Below, piece after piece: positions 6,574 through 12,144 of a stretch of 12,144 nt of DNA. The DNA lies in NCBI GenBank assembly GCA_964651315.1, contig CAZYXO010000035.1:1-12144 (forward strand), in the 5' to 3' direction. Source of the DNA: CAZYXO01 sp964651315 (lineage in GTDB: Bacteria > Bacillota_I > Bacilli_A > RF39 > UBA660). How positions within the stretch are numbered: the stretch's first letter is position 1; each line of letters begins with the position of its first letter. The notes under the pieces were generated by a model. That model did no database searches. It had not been told where the DNA came from and saw nothing but the letters and a program-made list of their open reading frames with translations. The position numbers and the translations under genes are program-made.

Positions 6574-9010
6574 AATCGACATTTCTATTATAATCACTAG
6601 GATTAACTTTTGTAGCAACTTTTAAATTTTCGCCATCACTTGTAACAACAACATTACCATGAGTTCCAGTAGAGTAGAATTTAACTTTACTATTTTTGAA
6701 ATAGGATTTGTTACCAGATGTTGGATATTGTGTTCTTGTATTAGAAGTTAAAACAATATAAGGATTCATCGTTTTTATAAGTGAACTACAACCACTCAGA
6801 CCTTCTTCTCCATGATGTGGTGTGTTAAAGACATCAATATCTTTAAATTCTGCTGCTCCAAATTTTTTCTTAATATCGGTACAAGAAAAGTGATCGCCTG
6901 TAAAGAAAAATTTAGTATTTCCAAATGTTACTATGAAATTCATAGAATTAACATTTTCAGGATAGCCAGCATTAGAATAAGTTGCTTTAGTAATTGGTGC
7001 ATAATTTTTAATTTGTATTGAATCAATTAATATTGTTTCTCCAACATCTAACACTTCCGTTGGTATATTTTTGTTTTTTAAAGCATTAATTGTAACTTTT
7101 ATACCCTTATAACCATCTAAAACACAAACATTTTTTGATTTGCAGTTATTAATATTAGAGTCATAATAAGCTTTTTTAACTATAAAATTATTTGCAATAG
7201 TTGCTTGTGCTTGTATATGATTATAATGTAAATGTGTTCCAATCATAGCATCTATTGTGTCGACACCAAGTTTATTTAAATAATTTTTAACAGTTGTCCC
7301 ATAAGTTGAAGAACCACCATCAATTAATATTGTTTTATCAAGTGATCTAATTATTATTGCTTCATCTCGCCCAACTTTAAGCATGTGTACTTCTAATTTA
7401 TCATCAAAATTACATGATATTGTTTTTTCATTTCCAGCCTTATCTTGAATTTTAACAGTAGCAGTTTTAATATAACTTCCAAAAGCATATTTTGTTTCAT
7501 TCATAAGTTCGCTTGTTATTTTACCATTGGAATAAATCATTCCTTTAATACCAGAATCATTATCTCTTGCAATTACAGTAACTGTTCCATAAGCATCAAG
7601 AACACAACTTCCTATTGGAACAGTTTTATCAATATTTTTAATTGTTAATGTTTTACTAACTTGATTGCCACTTTTATCAACAGCATTAAAAGTATATGTA
7701 TTGTTTTCTATTGCTCTAAATGTTGTAGTTTTATTATTAATTTTTGTACCATCTGGTAATAATAAATAACTAAAATTACTGCCATAACCAGTTACAGTTA
7801 CAATAACTGCATCTTTAACATAACCAGTTGTACTTGGAACAGCATCTATTCTTAATGTTTCAATAGGCATATCATCAGGATCTTCTGGAATACTTACTTC
7901 ACTATCTTTAACAGTAATAATTCTAATTAAACTTTTGGTAATACCAGTAGAATTAGTAACAGAATAGTTAAGAACATACATACCTGATTCATTTGTATTA
8001 ACACTACCAGTTACTTTAACTTTACTTGTAATATTTCCGTCTTTAGAATCAGTAGCAGTATAACCTGGTTCAACATATTTATCACCATAATTTAGTGTGA
8101 TACTTTCACTACCTTTTAAACTAAATGTTAAATTACCAATAGTATTTGTATTTTCAATAACTATTACTTCTCTTGTAGCATTTTCTACTTTACCTCTACT
8201 ATTAGTAACACTATATCTAATAACATAATTACCTAAAGTATTAGTGTTAACACTACCACTTTTTGTAACTTTATTAGTAATATTTCCGTCTTTAGTATCA
8301 AAAGCATAGTATCCAGGATCACTAAAACTAGTACCTTTAACTACATAATGCGGATTACCACCACCAACAATTAATGTTGTCTTATATTCGATAACTTTAA
8401 CTAAACGATATTTAGTAATACTTATACCTTTACTATTTTTAATAACATAAGATATTTGATATAAACCAGCTTTATTAGTATTAACTCCATTAGTAACTTC
8501 AACCTTACTTGTTATATCTTTATCAGTTTTATCATAAGCAATAAATCCAGGTTCCACATAAGTGTTACCAACTTCTAAAGTTATTAAAGATTTACCTTCT
8601 AAACTTAAATAAAAATCATCTTCAATAGTAGTAGGTAACACAACAACTTTTCTTGTAATTTTTTCAGTTTTATCATCAACTTTAATAGAATAAGTAATAG
8701 TATATTCTCCAGGAACTGAAGTATCTAAATTATTATCATTGATAATAACTTCATCACTTAAATCATTACCTTTACTATCTTTAACTACAACACCAAGTTC
8801 ACTGTAAGTTCCATTCTTAGCAACTTCAACAACACTATCTCCTGTTAATGTAATCTTAACTTTATTAGTAGTTTTAGGATTCTCTTTTTTATTACTACAA
8901 CTATTAACACATAAAATAACAACAAAAATAAGAACAATAAGAACTAAAAAATAATAACTCTTATTCATATTCTTTATTTTTTCCATTATAACTGCTTTCT
9001 TTTCACTCAT
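6572..9010 (-). CDS. Surface-anchored Ig-repeat protein with ComEC-type metallo-beta-lactamase domain
   Basis: The 812-residue protein starts with a basic segment and a hydrophobic helix (about 20-37) ending in VNSC38, either a weak lipobox or simply a membrane anchor. Everything after it should be outside the cell. Four DUF5011-like Ig domains follow (about 50-126, 133-206, 211-285, 291-368) sharing the pattern EPG..A.D..DGNIT.KV..G.VNTN..G.Y. Two further Ig-like units cover about 385-535. Residues 540-795 are a metallo-beta-lactamase fold like the ComEC hydrolase domain: LIDGG (562-566), HLHYNH (593-598), FTGD (703-706), TPHHG (730-734) and THG (783-785). The usual Asp of HxHxDH is Asn597, so metal binding may be altered. 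A secreted phosphodiesterase or nuclease held off the membrane by an Ig stalk is the likeliest reading. The GGGTGA site (9017-9022) supports this start. It appears monocistronic. Confidence 0.85.
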   Translation of the reverse strand: MSEKKAVIMEKIKNMNKSYYFLVLIVLIFVVILCVNSCSNKKENPKTTNKVKITLTGDSVVEVAKNGTYSELGVVVKDSKGNDLSDEVIINDNNLDTSVPGEYTITYSIKVDDKTEKITRKVVVLPTTIEDDFYLSLEGKSLITLEVGNTYVEPGFIAYDKTDKDITSKVEVTNGVNTNKAGLYQISYVIKNSKGISITKYRLVKVIEYKTTLIVGGGNPHYVVKGTSFSDPGYYAFDTKDGNITNKVTKSGSVNTNTLGNYVIRYSVTNSRGKVENATREVIVIENTNTIGNLTFSLKGSESITLNYGDKYVEPGYTATDSKDGNITSKVKVTGSVNTNESGMYVLNYSVTNSTGITKSLIRIITVKDSEVSIPEDPDDMPIETLRIDAVPSTTGYVKDAVIVTVTGYGSNFSYLLLPDGTKINNKTTTFRAIENNTYTFNAVDKSGNQVSKTLTIKNIDKTVPIGSCVLDAYGTVTVIARDNDSGIKGMIYSNGKITSELMNETKYAFGSYIKTATVKIQDKAGNEKTISCNFDDKLEVHMLKVGRDEAIIIRSLDKTILIDGGSSTYGTTVKNYLNKLGVDTIDAMIGTHLHYNHIQAQATIANNFIVKKAYYDSNINNCKSKNVCVLDGYKGIKVTINALKNKNIPTEVLDVGETILIDSIQIKNYAPITKATYSNAGYPENVNSMNFIVTFGNTKFFFTGDHFSCTDIKKKFGAAEFKDIDVFNTPHHGEEGLSGCSSLIKTMNPYIVLTSNTRTQYPTSGNKSYFKNSKVKFYSTGTHGNVVVTSDGENLKVATKVNPSDYNRNVD
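7907..8863 (-). repeat. Four tandem DUF5011-like Ig-domain repeats inside the surface protein
   Basis: Four units of about 75-78 residues occupy residues 50-368. Units 2-4 are the most alike, each carrying EPG or DPG followed by A.D, ..NIT.KV, VNTN and NS.G. At DNA level, blocks such as TAATATTTCCGTCTTTAG recur near 8030 and 8279, indicating fairly recent duplication. Unit 1 is more diverged (SELGV, VPGEYTITY). Such arrays act as spacers or adhesive stalks in surface proteins. Confidence 0.85.
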
Positions 9011-9038
9011 ATAAAATCACCCATTCATCTTTATACAA

Positions 9039-9067
9039 ATTATAGCATTATTACTACTTTTATTCAA
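9039..9067 (-). promoter_or_regulatory. Promoter of the surface protein
   Basis: On the minus strand, TTGAAT (9062-9067) and TATAAT (9039-9044) are separated by 17 bp, with TGC directly upstream of the -10 box. This is close to consensus. Transcription should start near 9032, about 22 bases before the start codon. Confidence 0.8.
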
Positions 9068-9088
9068 ACAAATTTGATATAAAAATAT

Positions 9089-9119
9089 CGGCGACATTTC
9101 GGCGACATTTCGGCGACAT
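9089..9119. repeat. Three tandem CGGCGACAT repeats, 11-bp period
   Basis: CGGCGACATTT (9089-9099), CGGCGACATTT (9100-9110) and CGGCGACAT (9111-9119, followed by ATTT) are direct repeats with no mismatch in the 9-base core. Each core is GC-rich in an otherwise very AT-rich gap. The period is close to one helical turn, so three protein subunits would sit on one face of the DNA. The array ends six bases before the -35 box of the rightward gene and lies about 20 bases upstream of the -35 box of the leftward gene. By inference it is a regulator-binding array, in an activator-like position for the rightward promoter. Confidence 0.8.
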
Positions 9120-9124
9120 ATTTA

Positions 9125-9153
9125 TTGTGGTAGTTATATAAATATGATATACT
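9125..9153 (+). promoter_or_regulatory. Promoter of the COG2865-type regulator operon
   Basis: TTGTGG (9125-9130) and TATACT (9148-9153) are 17 bp apart, with TGA before the -10 box. The start is expected near 9160, about 17 bases before the ATG. The triple repeat lies immediately upstream, at about -41 to -71. Confidence 0.7.
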
Positions 9154-9176
9154 TTATTAGTAATTAAGGAGACCAA

Positions 9177-10499
9177 ATGATAGATATTATTGAAGACGTT
9201 AGAAATGAATTTAAAGTAAAATTAACCGACAATTTTGAAAAAGAAGTTATTGCTTTTTTGAATACAAATGGCGGTAATTTATACATTGGTATTTCTAATA
9301 GTGGACAAATAGTTCAAATGAATTGCGATATTGATTTATTACAAAGAACTATAAAGGATAGAATAAAAGATAATATAAGTCCATCAACTTTAGGTTTATT
9401 TGATGTAGTTGTTGAAGAATTAAATAATAAAAAATACATTAAAATTATCATTGCTAAAGGAACAGAAAAACCTTATTATTTAAAAGGAATGGGAATGACT
9501 CCTGATAGTTGTTTTATTCGTTTAGGGAGTTCAATTCAAGGAATGAGTAATGAAATAATTAATAAAGAATTTAGTTCAAGAACTAAAAATTCATTGAAAA
9601 ATATTATATCACCAAGACAAGATTTAACATTCAGTCAATTAAAAATTTATTATGAAGAAAAAGGATTTAAAATAAATAATAATTTTTTAAAGCAATTAGA
9701 ATTTTATACATCAGAAGGAAAATATAATTATGTTGCGTATTTGTTCTCTGATGTAAATACTGTATCAATAAGATTTGCTAAATATGAAACAGACACAATG
9801 CTTAATTTAATAGAAAATGAAGATTTTGGTTGTTGTTGTTTAATTAAAGCAACTCAAAATATATTAGATAAATTTAGAATAGAAAATAAAACTTTTACTC
9901 ATATTACTTATCCTAAAAGGAAAGAAATAGTATTATTTGATTATAATTCTATAAGGGAAGCAGTTGTTAATGCTATTGTTCACAATGATTGGTCACGAGA
10001 ATATGCTCCTAAATTTGAAATGTTTAATAATAGAATTGTTATTTCATCAAATGGTGGTTTACAAGAAAATACAACTAAAGAAGAATTCTTATCAGGATTT
10101 TCTATACCAAAGAATCGCGAACTTATGAAAATATTTAGAGATTTAGATTATGTTGAACAAATGGGTACTGGAGTTTTAAAAATATTACAAAATTATCCAA
10201 AAAGTTCTTTTGAATTCTTTCCTAATTTTATTCGCGTATCTTTTAAGTATAATAAAAATAATTTTATTAAAAAATTAGATAAAATGGAAATTAATGAAAA
10301 TTTAACACCATTACAAAATTCTATTTTATTATTAATTAGAGATGAACCAACAATTACTCAAGAAAAATTGGCTAATCTACTAGATACAACTAAAAGGACT
10401 ATTCAAAGAAATATAAAAGAATTGTTAGAAAAAGAATTATTAATCCGAATTGGTTCTAATAGACAGGGAAAATGGAGTATAAAAAAGAATTTTGATTAA
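9177..10499 (+). CDS. COG2865-type regulator: AlbA_2, GHKL-like ATPase and winged helix
   Basis: This 440-residue protein has three parts. Residues about 8-125 are an AlbA_2 (Schlafen AAA_4) putative nucleic-acid-binding domain, with EVIAFLNTNGGNLYIGI near 23-39 and SCFIRLGSS near 111-119. Residues about 255-345 are an HATPase_c_4 domain with the signature REAVVNAIVHNDWS (260-273) and EQMGTGVLKI (327-336). Residues about 376-436 are a winged helix (ITQEKLANLLDTTKRTIQRNIKEL). Proteins of this build are usually called ATP-binding transcriptional regulators or, misleadingly, RecG-related helicases; their ligand is generally unknown. AAGGAG (9166-9171) precedes the ATG. The stop codon is directly followed by the cca ribosome-binding site, so the genes are co-transcribed. 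The CGGCGACAT array just upstream suggests autoregulation. Three consecutive cysteines (219-221) are an oddity. No sign of truncation. Confidence 0.88.
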   Translation: MIDIIEDVRNEFKVKLTDNFEKEVIAFLNTNGGNLYIGISNSGQIVQMNCDIDLLQRTIKDRIKDNISPSTLGLFDVVVEELNNKKYIKIIIAKGTEKPYYLKGMGMTPDSCFIRLGSSIQGMSNEIINKEFSSRTKNSLKNIISPRQDLTFSQLKIYYEEKGFKINNNFLKQLEFYTSEGKYNYVAYLFSDVNTVSIRFAKYETDTMLNLIENEDFGCCCLIKATQNILDKFRIENKTFTHITYPKRKEIVLFDYNSIREAVVNAIVHNDWSREYAPKFEMFNNRIVISSNGGLQENTTKEEFLSGFSIPKNRELMKIFRDLDYVEQMGTGVLKILQNYPKSSFEFFPNFIRVSFKYNKNNFIKKLDKMEINENLTPLQNSILLLIRDEPTITQEKLANLLDTTKRTIQRNIKELLEKELLIRIGSNRQGKWSIKKNFD

Positions 10500-10514
10500 A
10501 TGAAAGGAAATATT

Positions 10515-11606
10515 ATGGATAAAATAATTAAAAACATTTTAAAAAAAATTGAATTAAATGGTTTTGAAGCCTACTTAGTAGGTGGTTTTGTCCGTGATAG
10601 TTTACTTGGAATATCAACAAATGATATTGATATATGTACTAATGCATTACCTAAAGATTTAATAAAAATATTTAAAAATGTAACACCAACTAATTATGGT
10701 AATATAAATATTAAAATAAAAAAATATAATTTTGATATTACAACATATCGTAGTGATGAAATATATGAAAATAGTAAATTAATAAGTAATAATTATGTCA
10801 ATAATTTAATCAAAGATTTAGAACGAAGAGATTTTACGATAAATGCAATATTAATGAATAGTAAAGGCGAAATAATAGATTTAATTGCTGGAGTAGAAGA
10901 TTTAAATAGTAAAAAAGTAAAAGTAATCGGTAATACATTTAAAAAATTAGAAAGTGATGCCTTAAGAATATTACGTGCTATTAGAATATCCACAACACTT
11001 GATTTTGCTTTAGATGATAAATTAATAAGTGGTATAAATAAATATAAAAATAATTTAAAACTATTATCAAAAGAAAAAATACGTAATGAAATAGATATTA
11101 TTTTATTATCTAGTAATGTATATAAAGGAATAAAATTATTAAAAGAATTTGGTATCGATAAAATAATAGGAATAGAATTTAATAATTTAGTCAGTATTAA
11201 TGATTTAAATGGTTTATGGGCACAAATTACTTTAAAAGAAAACTATCCTTTTACAAAAGTTGAAAAAGATCATATAAAAAATATCAAAAAGATAATAGAT
11301 TATGGTAGAATAGATAGTACTATTCTTTATGAATATGGTTTGTTTTATGCAACTATTGCTGGATCTATCTTAGGAATAAGCAAAAAAGAAGTATATAATA
11401 TTAATAAAAAGATGACTATTCATAATAATGAAGATATAGCAATTAAACCAAAAGAAATCTTAAATATTATTAAAGAAGAGCCATCTAGTAAAATATCTAC
11501 TATTATTAATGATTTAAAAGATAATATATTAAATAATAAGTTAAGAAATAATAAGAAAGAATTAAAAAGTTATGTGGAAAGAAAGTGGAGTAATGGCAAA
11601 AGATAA
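10515..11606 (+). CDS. cca: CCA-adding enzyme (tRNA nucleotidyltransferase, class II)
   Basis: It adds or repairs the 3' CCA of tRNAs in the cytosol. The class II polymerase-beta-type head is clear: GGFVRDSLLG (23-32) with NDIDI (D37 and D39, metal-binding), RRDFTINAI (104-112), DLIAGVEDL (about 122-130), and ESDALRILRAIR (146-157), the template-reading region. LSKEKIRNEI (184-193) follows. The C-terminal body (about 200-363) is helical and shorter than in the roughly 400-residue Bacillus enzymes. The frame begins at an ATG at 10500, but AAAGGAAA (10503-10510) is placed for the ATG at 10515, giving 363 residues. It follows the COG2865-type gene without a promoter and overlaps dnaD by 14 bases. 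The tRNA-Arg here already encodes CCA, so repair may matter as much as synthesis. Confidence 0.93.
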   Translation: MDKIIKNILKKIELNGFEAYLVGGFVRDSLLGISTNDIDICTNALPKDLIKIFKNVTPTNYGNINIKIKKYNFDITTYRSDEIYENSKLISNNYVNNLIKDLERRDFTINAILMNSKGEIIDLIAGVEDLNSKKVKVIGNTFKKLESDALRILRAIRISTTLDFALDDKLISGINKYKNNLKLLSKEKIRNEIDIILLSSNVYKGIKLLKEFGIDKIIGIEFNNLVSINDLNGLWAQITLKENYPFTKVEKDHIKNIKKIIDYGRIDSTILYEYGLFYATIAGSILGISKKEVYNINKKMTIHNNEDIAIKPKEILNIIKEEPSSKISTIINDLKDNILNNKLRNNKKELKSYVERKWSNGKR

Positions 11607-12144
11607 AAAATATGTAATTAATGGTTGTTTTATACGTAAATGTAATGAACTTAATTTAAACATTACAGAGTTTTTAATTCTTTTATATTATGATAATATT
11701 GATAATACTATATTTGATTTAAAAGGTATTAAAGAAAAATTAAATATTACCGAAAAAGAAATATTAGCAAGTGTCAATTCTTTAATGAAAAAGAAACTTA
11801 TTTTATTTGAAACTAAAAAGAATGATAATGGTAAATTAATTGAAATTATTAGTATAGATAACTTTTATGAATTAATTGATAATGATAAAATGGTTAGTAA
11901 AAAAGAAGAAGTAAAAAAAGATATCTTTAGTATATTTCAAGAGAATTTAGGTAAACCAATATCTAGTATGGAAATAGAATTAATTAATAATTGGTTGGAA
12001 AAAGGTTATAGTGAAGAATTAATTATTGGTGCTTTAAAAGAAGCAATATATAATGGAGTTAATAGTTTTAGATATATAGATAAAATATTATTTGATTGGA
12101 GTAAAAAAGGATTAAAAACTGTTAGTGATATTGATAAATATATG
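11593..12144 (+). CDS. dnaD: DnaD-family replication initiation protein, 3' end outside the window
   Basis: The frame opens with ATG at 11593, within the last codons of cca (14-base overlap), and runs 184 codons to the window edge without a stop. GTGGAG (11585-11590) serves as ribosome-binding site. Residues about 1-85 look like the N-terminal winged-helix domain (TEFLILLYYDN, KGIKEKLNITEKEILASVNSL). Residues about 118-178 match the DnaD C-terminal domain, with ELINNWLEKGYSEELI, ALKEAIYNG and the conserved YIDKILFDW followed by KGLKT. DnaD works with DnaA, DnaB and DnaI in loading the replicative helicase at oriC and at restarted forks in Bacilli. In Bacillus subtilis cca and dnaD lie in the same chromosomal neighbourhood, which agrees with this pairing. 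Confidence 0.9.
   Translation, partial: MAKDKKYVINGCFIRKCNELNLNITEFLILLYYDNIDNTIFDLKGIKEKLNITEKEILASVNSLMKKKLILFETKKNDNGKLIEIISIDNFYELIDNDKMVSKKEEVKKDIFSIFQENLGKPISSMEIELINNWLEKGYSEELIIGALKEAIYNGVNSFRYIDKILFDWSKKGLKTVSDIDKYM

Noticed and set aside
6572..9010. Surface hydrolase as a competence ComEC protein
   Set aside because: It lacks the channel helices and the competence domain; only the hydrolase-type domain is shared.
9089..9119. Triple repeat as a CRISPR array
   Set aside because: The units are 11 bp with no spacers between them and no cas genes nearby; it is a tandem iteron-like array.
9177..10499. COG2865-type gene as a toxin-antitoxin or phage-defence module
   Set aside because: No partner toxin, nuclease or mobile-element gene is adjacent; its neighbours downstream are housekeeping genes.
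10500..10514. Upstream ATG at 10500 as the cca start
   Set aside because: It directly follows the previous stop and would place the AAAGGAAA ribosome-binding site inside the coding sequence; the ATG at 10515 is correctly spaced from it.

Overview
The window is a piece of a very AT-rich, low-GC Gram-positive chromosome. Gene content (YfhO, DnaD, a class II CCA-adding enzyme, AlkD) and strong Shine-Dalgarno sites point to Bacilli, most likely an uncultured gut lineage near the RF39/Mollicutes-type Bacilli; this placement is an inference. The code is the standard bacterial one: Trp is written TGG throughout, no long frame contains TGA, and all nine visible stop codons are TAA.

Layout, left to right. 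(1) 1-75: a tRNA-Leu(CAA) on the minus strand, cut by the window edge, diverging from the next gene. (2) 167-3626: a two-gene operon of a 1014-residue fusion of a HAD-type phosphatase to a YfhO-family membrane protein, plus a small helical protein of unknown function. (3) 3669-3745: tRNA-Arg(CCT), with a perfect palindrome at its predicted start of transcription and a weak terminator behind it. (4) 3868-5273: a six-helix membrane protein of unknown family and an AlkD-like DNA glycosylase, probably one transcript. (5) 5439-5906: a small HAD-fold phosphatase resembling 5'(3')-deoxyribonucleotidases, closed by a strong terminator. (6) 6052-6537: an HD-domain phosphohydrolase, convergent with (7) 6572-9010 (minus), a large surface-anchored protein of four DUF5011-like Ig repeats, two further Ig-like units and a ComEC-type metallo-beta-lactamase domain. 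One bidirectional terminator serves both. (8) From 9125 rightward: a COG2865-type (AlbA_2 / GHKL ATPase / winged helix) regulator, then cca and dnaD (cut by the window end). The three genes are packed with almost no gaps and look like one operon.

The most distinctive non-coding element is a set of three GC-rich CGGCGACAT repeats at an exact 11-bp period (9089-9119). It sits between the divergent promoters of the surface protein and the COG2865 regulator and abuts the regulator's -35 box. It is probably a binding array for a regulator, possibly the adjacent gene's own product, and it could place cca and dnaD under that control. Six promoters in the window share a -35 box, a 17-bp spacer and an extended TGn -10 box. 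No mobile element, phage gene or CRISPR array is visible.
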